From: Zizania palustris
Taxonomy: Eukaryota > Streptophyta > Magnoliopsida > Poales > Poaceae
NCBI GenBank assembly: GCA_019279435.1
Contig: JAAALK010000287.1
Span: forward strand, 86,013,532 to 86,077,531
Length of the DNA stretch: 64,000 nucleotides
Direction: 5' to 3'
The notes below the pieces were generated by a model. The model worked only from the letters and a program-made list of their open reading frames with translations, was not told where the DNA came from and did no database searches. Each line of letters begins with the position of its first letter. The stretch's first letter is position 1. Position numbers and translations under genes: made by a program. Positions 1 through 9,954 of the stretch are shown piece after piece.

Positions 1-570
1 TTTTCGAAAAGCCGAGCCCAGGGTCAAGGGCGGGTTGTGTGACTACTCGCAGTTAGTTTACAATTGGTTGACTGTTTGAGTAATTCATGGCATGTAAGGA
101 CTGTTGTGCGAGGAGGTGAAACGTACTCCTCGAGTTAGAAGATGATGATGCATTGACATGTTTACTTTTCCGTACTAATAATTTGCTCACATTTAATGCT
201 TTACAAATATGCTGCTTCCGCAAAACTATCCACTATCTCCCTTGTTATTATCTTGCATTATATTTGCATTCGGTGGCTTGCTGAGTACATCTGTACTCAC
301 CCCGTTGACTTACACCATCAGAGCCAGTCTACTACGAGGAGGATGAAGGTCTGGAGTAGCGACCCAGTCAAGGCGAGACTGGAAGGAGGCGTTCATCTAG
401 GACCCTTATTTTATTAGTTTCTCTTCATCTTTATTCACTTTTGTATTAATGCGGTCTACGAACCGTGAATGATTGCCCGTATTGTACGTGGTCGCATGAT
501 GAACGTCTTGTTTTATTGATTTTCTATGGAATTTCAATAAAGTCCTGATTTATTAAATCGGGGCGCGACA
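1..570 (+). repeat. 3' part of a Tekay-type LTR (element E0)
   Basis: This stretch matches the last ~570 bp of the long LTR at 57496-58067, including the shared stretch around the phrase ttttcgaaaagccgagccca and the terminal tail ending ggggcgcgaca. It reads in plus orientation and ends in CA at 570. Copia sequence begins directly at 571, with no primer binding site, so this is the outer end of a 3' LTR whose element lies left of the window. The short ORF at 196-417 is LTR sequence and not a gene. Confidence 0.8.
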
Positions 571-909
571 TGTAGGCTGAGTGCTTTTGCTATCTTATAC
601 ATGCCTGGTAGCTAGATCCTTACTTAGATGCAGATATGCAACTTGGACATCTATATGCTTTAAACATGAAAAATATGCTATAAAAATAATAACAATTCAG
701 AAAAAATGAAAAATCCATGCCTTTTTATGCATATTTGAAAAGATCCAGGTGGGTTTGCTTTGTCGCATTGTTCTGGACTGCTTACAATAGCACTTTGGTA
801 TGAACTAGGACAATGTAATGTATGCCAAGACCAATGTCTTAAGCTTCTGATGGTCCAGTTCTAGCCTAGGCTTGACTTAGTCGGTTAGCATAACATTGAC
901 ATGCAAATA
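571..909 (+). mobile_element. Copia remnant B, left piece (3' non-coding region)
   Basis: The sequence is homologous to the reverse complement of about 33970-34320, the non-coding region between gag and the 3' LTR of copia element D. It also resembles 29200-29530 of copia element C. It has no coding capacity. It resumes at 18942 after the element A insertion; the joined reading across the target site (gcatgcaaata / aaataaccc) matches the uninterrupted copies. It is therefore the older host of both E0 and element A. Confidence 0.75.
905..909 (+). repeat. Target site duplication AAATA, left copy (element A)
   Basis: AAATA immediately precedes the TGTAAC terminus at 910 and is repeated at 18942-18946 just after the other terminus. 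Five bp is the usual duplication size for LTR elements. Confidence 0.85.
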
Positions 910-2050
910 TGTAACGCCCAGATTTAATAATGGCGACTGGCGGTGAGGAGAGGCAGCGTGACCCTTCGGGTTGGCAGTGGCGGTGCCGATCCGGTGACGA
1001 GGGACCAAAATAGAGGTGAGGCCGAGGATTCCCGGGCGACGACGGTCCTAGCGGTGGCGACGGCGAGGGCGACAGCGGCTTGAGACGACGGCGAGGAGCT
1101 GCCGAGGCGGAACCAGAGGAAAAGGCAGAAAACACGGAGTGGCGGCTCGGGACGACGAGGGCTTGGGCTTGTGGCGGGTTGCGGTGAGCACAGGGGCTTA
1201 AATAGGGGTTGTCGGCGGTGATTTGGAAGGATAAATGAGGGAACCCGAGGGGGTTTCTAAAATTTTTCGGCGAGCTTCCATAAGCACGGTGACCTACCAT
1301 CTGGGGGGGAACGCATGGGAAAAGGGGGAAAGTGACCGCCGATGAGAGGTGGAGGGGATCCCGGCCTCGGTCTGGTGATTGGCGGCGGCCAGCGGCTAAG
1401 ATAGAAATGGTGGCAATCCCCTTCCATCGAAGAAGATAGATATGATAGGTGGGTCCCACCTGTCATAGACTGAGCGCAAGGGGAAAGGCGCTGACCAGTG
1501 GGCCAGGGAAGGCATTGGCTGAGGCTCTCGCGAGTGAGGCTGATAGGTGGGCCCGGCGGGCGTGTGCGCGCATAGGGGAGAGGGGCCAAGGCGCCGACTA
1601 GTGGGCCCGGGACGTCAGTGGCAGAAGGGGGGCATGTGCGGCTGCCATGCGAGACCCGGCTGGCGCGGGTGCGGAGGAGTGAGAGGGGGAGCACCGATAG
1701 GGTGGGTCCCGCATGGTGGTGAGTGCAGGTTCGGACTAGGCTGGGCTGAGGGTGATTAGGGGGTTGCGGACCAACAACAATTTAAATTGTTTTTCTGATT
1801 AAAATAATTCCTAAAATTCATATATTTAATTAGAGCTTGAAGCACTGCTACCAAAATTTTGTAAATATTCCTAAAAATTTGTCTTGGCTCATAGATTCCA
1901 TCATAAAATTTTCAGGTTCAAATTTGAAATATTTCTCCTTGTTTTGCTTTAGTTGGGTTCTCTTAACCTTTTCTCTAAATAAATAATTCATTTTCAATTC
2001 AGAAAATTTATTTCCCTCATTTTTTTTATTTTTAATTCTGGGGTGTTACA
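910..2050 (-). repeat. 3' LTR of element A, internally deleted
   Basis: This copy is 1141 bp, against 3372 bp for the partner LTR. After the terminal ~18 bp (TGTAACGCCCAGATTTAA) it jumps to sequence equivalent to about 17866 of the partner, then stays colinear to the end at ggggtgttaca. About 2.2 kb is therefore missing. The long ORFs on both strands here come from the GC-rich part of the LTR and are not genes. Confidence 0.85.
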
Positions 2051-2066
2051 ATCCTATCCCCCTTAC
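2051..2066 (-). other. Polypurine tract of element A
   Basis: On the minus strand the sequence GTAAGGGGGATAGGAT directly abuts the 3' LTR start TGTAACACCCC at 2050. The same tract-LTR arrangement recurs at 52361-52375, which fixes the LTR boundary. Confidence 0.8.
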
Positions 2067-2123
2067 AAAGAATCTCATCCTCGAGATTTGAAGCGAACTT
2101 CGGGAAATCTACAAGACGGGGTT

Positions 2124-3367
2124 CTACTGGTGCTCCGAAATGCGAGGAGGCGATGCTTCACAAACAGGCTGAGTGTTTTCTGGGACTGGGTTGATTGAGG
2201 TCAAATTGGAAACGCCTTCTGACATACCTTGGAATTCTTGAGCAGAGATGTGGTGAACTTGGGTACGACCCACTGGGCTTGGAACGGAAGACGATGCCTG
2301 TTTGGGGTAAGGGCACATGTTGGAGAAGTGTCCCGCTTGGCGACAATTGATGCATATTATGGGGTTGTCGTTCCTGTCCCTCTTGGCCCCGGTAGCTTGA
2401 ACTGGAGCTCTTCTGGCTAGCGGTGCTTGGGGTGGGATGCCCAAGCTTGGTCCTCCAAGAATGTTTCGAGGCTCGACAGGGTTTGGGGCTTGAAGAGGGA
2501 TCACCGAGCGTGGCTTTTGTGCCATTCCTTGCTGTTGATGGAAAGCGATCATTCTTCTCTTCTTTAGGTCAACCTTGTTTTGCTCGGTCTCTTGAATGAT
2601 TTCTTTATTCACCAATTTCTGAAAATTGGCGAAGTCTCCGGAGACCAACTGAAGTGCCAATTCATCCTTCAGTCCTCGAAGAAACATGGATTGGCGGGAT
2701 GCGCCCATGCGCACTTCCTCCGGTGCATATTGGGCCAACCGATTGAATTTGTGCACGTACTCCATAACGATCCTGCTCCCTTGATGCACATCCCGGAATT
2801 CCTGCTGCTTCTAGGCGATGACGCCCTCCAGAATGTGAGCAGCACGAAAGGCGGCGTTGAACTCAGCCCATGAAATCTCATGGTCCTCGGGCTGAGTCTC
2901 GCAGAAATTGTCCCACCACTCCGCGGTAGGTCCTTGGAGCTGGTGAGTGGCGAATGCCACTCGCTCCTGCTCGGAACAGGGCAGAAGGTCTAGCTTCTTG
3001 CTGATGGTCCTCAGCCAGTCTCCTGCCTCCATCGGGTTGGTGGTGCTATAGAATATCGGGGGCCGGACATGCATGAACTCAGAGAGTTGAGAAACTGGTG
3101 CCGGTGCATGGATGACTGGGGGAGGGGAGGCTCGGGTTGCTGTTGTTGGAGACGGAACAACTGCGCCTGCTGCTCTTGCATTTGGTTTTGTTGTTGTTGC
3201 ATCTGAGTAAGCAGTATGGCGATTAGCTGGTTTTGGTTTGCCATAATTTCAGTTAGTGTGGGATGGTTGGCAACAGGGGCCTACCGTTGGCCGGTTGCTC
3301 CCCACTCAGGCAAATTTCCAGAGTAGCTTCTGTCACGCGGGGCATCTGATCCTTGGTCGATGGCCAT
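2124..3367 (-). pseudogene. gag: gag of element A (broken)
   Basis: This is the structural capsid/nucleocapsid protein of a Ty3/gypsy chromovirus. On the minus strand, three ORF pieces cover it: a Gln-rich N-terminus starting near 3244 (or 3367 with an upstream segment also seen at 63879), a Retrotrans_gag core (WLRTISKKLDLLPC, then VMEYVHKFNRLAQYAPEEV), and a C-terminal zinc knuckle CX2CX4HX4C (CINCRQAGHFSNMC). A frameshift near 3070 and an in-frame stop at about 2810 break it. After its stop there is no protease or RT; the 3' untranslated end and polypurine tract follow at once. It is a dead gag, but still easily recognised. Confidence 0.85.
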
Positions 3368-3398
3368 CCTGAAGTTGAAGGGTTTAAAAGAAGGTGAC

Positions 3399-3403
3399 AA
3401 TAT
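3399..3403 (+). repeat. Target site duplication AATAT, left copy (Tat-1)
   Basis: AATAT precedes the LTR start TGTTGGGG at 3404 and recurs at 14447-14451 directly after the 3' LTR end. Confidence 0.85.
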
Positions 3404-3898
3404 TGTTGGGGGGAAATATTCCATCTTCAGGGTTATTGCAGTAATAGGACAAAGGTTGGTGATTAAGTCCAAGATTTCCAGCATATGACTCCGGGGATGC
3501 ATTGAGTCAAGTTCGAAGTATGATGACGGACTCCAATTCGGAGTATATCTTCGAATTGGGACTCTTCCGAGAGTTTCTTTGCCAGCTAAGATGGAAGACT
3601 TATCTTCTTTCTCATTTAATTAGTCTTTTACCATTTTAGCCCTATTTAGGATACCGAATAGTTTCCCCTATGTCGGTTGTAATAGAGGGGTAAAAGGGTC
3701 TTTTCCTTAATGTTTGGGCCTATAAATACCCCCGTTTTCACCCTGTAATGGGGACCGAATACAAGTTATTCAATACATACTTTCGAACTATTCTAAGTTA
3801 TTATCCTTTTGGGGGCTTGGAATAGTTTCCTTCGCAAACACTTCGTTTATTAGTTCCTAATCTTCAGAAACCTGTTAGCGTAATCTTTTACGCCAACA
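3404..3898 (+). repeat. 5' LTR of Tat-1
   Basis: The LTR begins TGTTGGGG and ends CGCCAACA. It is repeated at 13951-14446 and, as the same family, at 39569-40064, 46761-47255 and 59795-60289. Confidence 0.95.
3721..3728 (+). promoter_or_regulatory. TATA box of the Tat-1 5' LTR
   Basis: TATAAATA lies in the middle of the LTR and is conserved in all copies of this LTR family in the window (for example 14268-14275). This position fits the U3/R promoter that drives the genomic transcript. Confidence 0.7.
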
Positions 3899-3900
3899 GT

Positions 3901-3918
3901 TGGCACCGTCCGTGGGGA
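3901..3918 (+). other. Primer binding site of Tat-1
   Basis: TGGCACCGTCCGTGGGGA starts two bases after the 5' LTR. Tat-2 has TGGCGCCGTCCGTGGGGA in the same place. It resembles the Athila/Tat primer sites usually attributed to tRNA-Asp; the exact tRNA is an inference. Confidence 0.75.
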
Positions 3919-3961
3919 ACCTAGTCCTAAAAAACTTTGTTCTCTACCAAGTTCTTAAACC

Positions 3962-5981
3962 ATGCCTCCTAAGCATAGTGCAGGTAGTAATCCTGTTCGG
4001 AGGTCCCCTTGGACCTCCGGAGCAAGATCTTCAGACACAGTTGAGGTCGAAGGACCTTCGACGTTTCTTCCACCTCAAACTCTGGAAGGGGTTCCTCTTA
4101 CTCGAGCATACGGAGTTCCTCCACCAACTCCATCTATACTTCGGCCAGTCGGAGTCCCTCTTCCACCTCATGTTCCACTTCGAACTGATCCTTACAGTTC
4201 TCAAGACCCGGAAGACCCTTCCGGATGAGATGAAGACAGTCTTGGTGATATGGCCGCTCAAATGTCCAATCTCCAAGCTGAAGTAGCAAGGTGGCGACAA
4301 GAAGCCACGAATAGGCTTCGTTCTCAAGCCACCCCAATCATTCCTGAAGTGCCTGAAGACGACGAGGTTATTTATCCCGAAGCCCCGGAGAATGCTTCCT
4401 TCGACACCGAGTCTTCGTTGCATCCTGAGTTGCAGAAAGTACGCTTCGACCCTAAGTTCAAAACTTCGAAGCTTTGCAAGTATGCCGGAGATGAAGATCC
4501 TGGAGAATTTGTCCGTTCTTATGCTCTAGCAATTGAAGCTAGGATCAATTAGTTCATGGGGGCAGCTGAAGAAGAAGTTCGTAAGCAATTTCCAGGGCAC
4601 CTTCGTGCCTCCAATGTCAACAGGAAGTCTTTTCCAGGTGAAACAGCTCCCTGGAGAGACCTTAAGACAATATTTCAAGCGCTTTGCTCATACGAAGTCG
4701 CAAATTCGAGGGTTAACTACGTCTTAAGTAGTTGACGCAGCTAGAGAGGGAGTTATTCATCCAGGCCTCCATGATAAACTTCACCGGAAAAGCATATCTT
4801 CTGTTTCTCAGTTGATGTCTTATTTTGAAGAGTATGCAAGGTCAGAAGAGGGATGGCTTCGGAGAACTGCTGCAACCCCGTCAATACTGCAAGAAGTTAA
4901 ATTGGAAGTGAAAACTTCAGCATAGCCGCAAGGGCCTAGCTTCGAAGTTCAGCATGACAGGCGTAGGGGGCAAAAGCATCCTCGTTCAGAAGTTTTGAAC
5001 ATCGCACCCCCGCAGAAGTTTACCTAAAGAACTCCGCAACCTTCAGGAAGCAAGACCAACGGCTGGAGGCCGCCAGGGAAACTGGCTGGCAAAGGCTAGA
5101 CCTTTTTCTGCTGTATCCATGGTGAAAACCGAAGTCACGCAACTGATGCGTGCAAGGCTATACTTGCTCTGAGAGGAGAATATCTGGAAAGAACTTCGGG
5201 TCGAGGCACTACTGACCGAGTTCCAACTGAAGTGCGTCCGGAGCCTATCCAGGTTGTGGCGTGGATAGAGAACTTCGATTCGGCAAGACGCCCTCCGGTG
5301 GTCAATATTATGCCACCTCCGAAGCAAGAAGAGGGGCATGACCGAGGAAAAAGAGTAGTCCTCCCCATCTCCGGAGGAGGGACTCTCGGAAGTATGTCAA
5401 AGAGGCAGAGAATAGAATATGTCAGAGAGGTGGGCCATATTGGAAGCTCTTCATCTGTAGCTGCTATGCCCGAATGGTCATATGTGCCAATATCTTTTTC
5501 CGCAGATGATGCAACTGGTGTTAAATTTCCACATGCAGACCCACTTGTCATCACTGCTGACATAGCAGGAACTGAGGTTCAGAGAGTGCTAATTGACGGA
5601 GGGAGTTCGGCGGATATTATTTTTGTCCAAGCTTTTGATCAACTCTGTATCTCCAGAAAGCATCTTCTCCCAGCAGCCCGTCCTTTGCAAGGATTTGCAG
5701 GACCCCCTCTTGATGCCCTCGGCCAAATTGGCTTGGAAGTTACTTTCGGAGAGGGGCTACTGGCCAGGACAGAGGAAGTGATCTTCGATGTTATGGATGC
5801 TCCATATGCATATAATGTCATCTTCGAAAGAGGCATGTTAAATCAATTCGGAGCTTTGGCGCATCATAATTACTTATGTATGAAGATGCCCACACAAGCA
5901 GGAGTGCTCACTGTTTTCGGAGATCAGGCCATCGCGCGAAGAGCGGAATATGGTCATGGCCCTCCTCTTGACCCGAGATAG
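3962..5981 (+). pseudogene. gag: gag and protease region of Tat-1 (broken)
   Basis: This encodes the capsid precursor followed by an aspartic protease. It starts at ATG 3962 (MPPKHSAGSNPVRR). The gag core motif VKQLPGETLRQYFKRFAHTK lies near 4640-4700, and the retroviral-type protease active site LIDGGSSADII near 5590-5630. An in-frame TGA at 4226-4228 interrupts the N-terminus. An 86 bp deletion near 4540 shifts the frame, and TAG ends that piece at 4552. Further stops occur near 4725 and 4925. The last piece (5232-5981) shares its frame with RT and is separated from it only by a TAG at 5979-5981. The Tat-2 gag copies at 47318-48982 and 58068-59732 show the undeleted arrangement. Confidence 0.87.
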
Positions 5982-5990
5982 GTCAACAGT

Positions 5991-8183
5991 GTGCAATATG
6001 ATCTGGAGAATTTTTCTGCTCCTAGTGAATCCTCGAAAAAATCCTTCCCAAGACCAAGTCCTGAAGGAGAGATTGCAACGAAGATCATTGTCAAAGATGG
6101 CAAGGAATATTCATTTCAATTTGGTAAAGACTTGCCTCTAGAAGTTGCTGCCTCCTTAGAAAAAGTAGTTGAGGAAAATTTGGATGTCTTTGCTTGGTCT
6201 GATGAAGACATTACCGGAGTCAGTCGGGACATTATTGAACACAGTCTACTTGTGAACCCGAAGGCTCGGCCTGTTAGGCAAGGACTCCAGAAGATGTTTT
6301 TGGAGAGAGCTGTCCTTACTAAAGACGAAGTTGAAAAGTTGCTGAAGGCTGGGATAATCAGAGAAGTGGCTCATACGGAGTGGTTAGCCAACCCAGTCTT
6401 CGTTAAGAAAAAATCTTCCGGGAAGTGGCGCATGTGTATTGATTTTACATCTCTGAATAAAGCATGCCCCCGCGACCCCTACCCCATGCCCCGAATTGAT
6501 CAATTGGTCGACTCCACTGCTGGTTCAGACTTATTAAGCTTCCTCGACGCGTATTCTGGCTATCATCAAATTTGGTTGAAGCGCGAAGATGAAATCAAGA
6601 CAAGCTTCGTAACTCCTTCAGGAGTCTTTTGTTATGTAAGAATGCCCTTTGGCTTAAGAAATGTCGGGGCTACATTTTCGAGGTTTATTACTAAGGCTCT
6701 AGGTCATCAATTAGGCCGTAATGTAGAGGCCTATATGGATGATATTGTAATAAAGAGTGCTTTAAAGCACCAGCATAGCCTAGACTTAGCAGAAACATTC
6801 AATAGCCTTCGGGCATGTGGGATTCGTCTCAACCCCAAAAAATGTATCTTTGGGGTGCAGGCTGGAAAATTGTTAGGGTACTTAGTTTCAAGCAGAGGGA
6901 TCGAAGCTAGCCCCACTCAGATAACTGCGTTGCAGAAGATGGCTCCTCCAGAGAATTTAAAGCAAGTGCAAAAGCTGACCGGACATCTAGCAGCACTTAG
7001 CAGATTTCTGGCAAGGTCTGCGGAGAGAAGTTTGCCTATTTTCAAAGCATTGAAAGGGTCCGAAGATTTTGCATGGACACCGGAGTGTCAAAAAAGCGTC
7101 GAAGATATTAAAAATTATCTCAGTAACCTTGCTACACTCACGGTGCCTGTTGCGGACGAAACCCTACTCCTCTACCTTGCAGCTACTGGCTCTGCTGTCA
7201 GTGCAGTCCTTGTCAGAGAGGTTGATTACAACGGGAAGTTGGTACAAAATCCAGTTTACTTTGTGTCCGGAGCATTGTCCGGAGCAAAAACAAGATATTC
7301 CGAGCTTGAGAAATTCGTTTATGCTCTGATAATGGCATCGAGGAAATTAAGGCATTATTTTTTGGCACATAATATCATTGTACCAACTTCGTACCCTTTA
7401 GGAGATATGCTCCGAAGTAAGGATTCCACTAGAAGAATTAAGTCAAAAGTTTTGGCCGACTTCGTGGCAGAGTGGACTCCCCTCGCAACATGGGCTCCGA
7501 AGAAGTCAAGTGAAGAAATTTGGACTATTTACTCTGATGGAGCTTTCCAAGCATCTGGAGCAGGGGTCGGAGCTGTAATAATTTCGCCTTCAGGGCAAAA
7601 GGCAATGTACTCTGCAAGACTCAACTTTAAGTCTACCAATAATACAGCAGAGTATGAGGGAATTTTATTGGGACTTCGAAAGGCACGTGCTCTAGGGGCT
7701 ACAAGAGTCATTATTAAAACAGATTCTCAGATTGTAGCAGGGCACGTAGACAAGAGTTTCCAAGTCCGGCATCCACAGCTTGCAAAGTACTTAGAAGAAA
7801 TCCGAAAAATCGAAACAAAATTTAAAGGGATTTCCATTCGGAGAATACCTAGATCAGAAAATATGCAAGCTGACATCTTAGCAATAGCTGCAGCCGGAGC
7901 TATGGACATACCTGAAGAAGCTTTTTATGAAGAACTAAGTACACCTTCGGTGCCACAAATTCCTGCTGCGGAAGTCCTTTGCATTCCAAGTACAGATTGG
8001 CGAAGTTCAATCATGGAAGTGTTGCAAGGAAAGGCAAATATGTCTGAAGGGCCACAACTTTCGAGGTTAAAAATTAGAACTCGGAATTATCAAATAATCA
8101 ACGGTATTTTATACAAGGCCGAAGGTCAAGAAATTCTTCGAGAAATTCATGAAGGACTTTGCGGTAGCCATCTGGCCCCTTGA
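5991..8183 (+). CDS. pol: Reverse transcriptase, RNase H and second (archaeal-type) RNase H of Tat-1
   Basis: This 730-residue ORF copies the element RNA into DNA. RT covers about residues 90-290, with FLDAYSGYHQI and the catalytic YMDDIV. A first RNase H follows (LLLYLAATGSAVSAVLV), where usual acidic catalytic residues appear replaced. A second RNase H begins near residue 505: YSDGA, NTAEYEG and KTDSQ give the D-E-D set, with a final D in NMQADILA. This dual RNase H is a hallmark of the Tat lineage. The frame continues from protease upstream (one TAG at 5979) into integrase downstream (TGA at 8181, TAG at 8208), so the original was a single polyprotein. The annotated start is only the first codon after a stop. 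Confidence 0.92.
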   Translation: MQYDLENFSAPSESSKKSFPRPSPEGEIATKIIVKDGKEYSFQFGKDLPLEVAASLEKVVEENLDVFAWSDEDITGVSRDIIEHSLLVNPKARPVRQGLQKMFLERAVLTKDEVEKLLKAGIIREVAHTEWLANPVFVKKKSSGKWRMCIDFTSLNKACPRDPYPMPRIDQLVDSTAGSDLLSFLDAYSGYHQIWLKREDEIKTSFVTPSGVFCYVRMPFGLRNVGATFSRFITKALGHQLGRNVEAYMDDIVIKSALKHQHSLDLAETFNSLRACGIRLNPKKCIFGVQAGKLLGYLVSSRGIEASPTQITALQKMAPPENLKQVQKLTGHLAALSRFLARSAERSLPIFKALKGSEDFAWTPECQKSVEDIKNYLSNLATLTVPVADETLLLYLAATGSAVSAVLVREVDYNGKLVQNPVYFVSGALSGAKTRYSELEKFVYALIMASRKLRHYFLAHNIIVPTSYPLGDMLRSKDSTRRIKSKVLADFVAEWTPLATWAPKKSSEEIWTIYSDGAFQASGAGVGAVIISPSGQKAMYSARLNFKSTNNTAEYEGILLGLRKARALGATRVIIKTDSQIVAGHVDKSFQVRHPQLAKYLEEIRKIETKFKGISIRRIPRSENMQADILAIAAAGAMDIPEEAFYEELSTPSVPQIPAAEVLCIPSTDWRSSIMEVLQGKANMSEGPQLSRLKIRTRNYQIINGILYKAEGQEILREIHEGLCGSHLAP

Positions 8184-9170
8184 GCTTTGGCAGGAAAAAC
8201 ACTTCGCTAGGGGCTTTATTGGCCTACAATAGTAGCTGATGCGGAGAGCATGGTCCGCACTTGCCAAGGATGTCAGTGGATGGGACGAAGGAGTCATCGC
8301 CCACCAACAACCCTTCAAGTCATAGCTCCAGTATGGCCCATGTCCAGATGGGGCATGGATCTTATTGGTCCCTTCCCAACAGCAAAAGGAAATTTGAAGT
8401 TTGCAGTGGTAGCAATTGAATATTTTTCAAAGTGGGTCGAAGCAGAGCCCCTAACAGCTATCACTTCGAACAATGTACAGAAATTTTTCTGGAAGAATAT
8501 CATTTGCCGGTTCGGAGTGCCTAGACAACTCACAGTTGACAATGGAACACAATTCGACGCAGAACCTTTCAAGAAATTTTGCGAAGATCTAGGCATCCAG
8601 TTATGTTTTGCTGCAGTGCGACATCCTCAGTCTAACGGAGCTGTAGAAAGAGCCAATGGTAACATTTTATCAGGGCTAAATCGAAGGATACTAGGATTGA
8701 CAAAAGGACTCTGGATCGAAGAACTTCCAAAGATTTTGTGGTCCATTCGGACCACTCAAACGAGGTCCACGGGTTTCACTCCATTCAGACTATTATTCGG
8801 AGATGAAGCTATGACACCAATAGAGCTCAAAGGAGGATCACTTCGCAGCACCGAACCAGAAGTAGAAGGAGAAAGACAAGCTTCGCTGGATTTAACAGAA
8901 GAGACAAGACTTCGAGCTGTGGCAAATTTGTCAAAATATCAGCAGCAGACGAAGGCTTGGTTCGACCCGAAGGTCAAGATCAATGAACTTAGGCCGGGTC
9001 ATCTCGTTTTGCGAAGTATCATAGCACCAAGAAAATTAGGAAATAAATGGGAAGGTCCATACTTAATTGTTCGCTCAGGGCATCCTGGTTCTTTTAAATT
9101 GGCTAATTTGGAAGGTGAAGATTTAGCGCATACATGGCATGCGGAGCACCTAAAGCGATACTTCGCATAA
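8184..9170 (+). pseudogene. pol: Integrase of Tat-1
   Basis: The enzyme inserts the cDNA into the chromosome. The zinc-binding region spans the two stop codons: HEGLCGSH lies just before TGA 8181 and CQGC just after TAG 8208. The catalytic core keeps D (MDLIGPF), D (LTVDNGTQF) and E (NGAVERANG), in the D-D-35-E order. The ORF from 8250 to 9170 is open and ends with the typical HAEHLKRYFA tail; no chromodomain is present, as expected for Tat. It shares one frame with RT. It is nonfunctional as part of the polyprotein because of the two upstream stops, but otherwise well preserved. Confidence 0.9.
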
Positions 9171-9377
9171 GGGCTCCTTGTAATCATTTGTATGCACTTT
9201 CCGAATTAATAAAGCATATGGTTCAGATAATGCCTACCCCTCAGAAACTTCCCACTTCCGAGTGGACGCACTGGAATAGCGGAGTTGACCGAGAGGGAAG
9301 TGTCATTAATTTGAATCATATTTTCGGACTTCGGACCACTAGTCCGAAGTTTCCGAGGTGGTGGGTTGACATAATCT

Positions 9378-9607
9378 GGAGTCCAAGCCACCGGCTTGAA
9401 GACATCCGTAAAAGAGCCCGAGACCACAGAATGCGGAGTCCAAGCCAACGGCTGGAAGACATCCGTAAAAAGAGTCCAAAGAGACCAAATGATGCGGACC
9501 CCAAGCCACCGGCTTGTAGGCATTCGTAAAAAGAGTCCAAAGAGACCACTGCGAACTCCAAACCACTGGTTTGACTGAATTCGCAAAAAGAGCCGAAGGA
9601 GGCCAAA
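9378..9607 (+). repeat. Tandem repeat block in the Tat-1 3' region
   Basis: About four diverged copies of a 57-61 bp unit, each opening with a variant of ggagtccaagccaccggctt and containing tccgtaaaaagagtccaaag. The same block, inverted, occurs in Tat-2 at about 44525-44880. ORFs through it on both strands are repeat artefacts. From 9608 to 9954 I see no gene, only the AT-rich spacer to the antisense gene. Confidence 0.85.
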
Positions 9608-9954
9608 ACAAAACATTGTTTGAGCCATGAGCTTCGAATGTCTGTTAAAAAAGTTCAAAGTGACAAATCATCTAGGACACTAAAGTGTCCAGAAAGTTGT
9701 CCAAAGTGATTTCTTTCAAAAAACATAAGGTACTAAGTTACCAGTCTTCAGACTACAAATAGTCGAAGACATTTTATAAGATTTTAATCAATATTTAAAT
9801 TACTCAGGAGCTCCAAACCACAAAAATTGTACTCCTAAGTTTTTCTTTGCGCCTAACCATCTTTGAATACAGTTCGAAGTTGCTTACGCCCAAAGAGGGG
9901 CTATTAAATAGGGAGAAAATTTTAAATCGATATTTATTATTCGAACAAATATGA

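Noticed and set aside
866..1759. Long overlapping ORFs on both strands
   Set aside because: They lie in the GC-rich core of the element A LTR, recur at 17787-18733, and have low-complexity content in several frames. They are LTR sequence, not genes.
9206..9658. ORFs with repeated Gly/Leu-rich segments (also 44436-44921)
   Set aside because: They are translations of the 57-61 bp tandem repeats in untranslated sequence, open in several frames at once.
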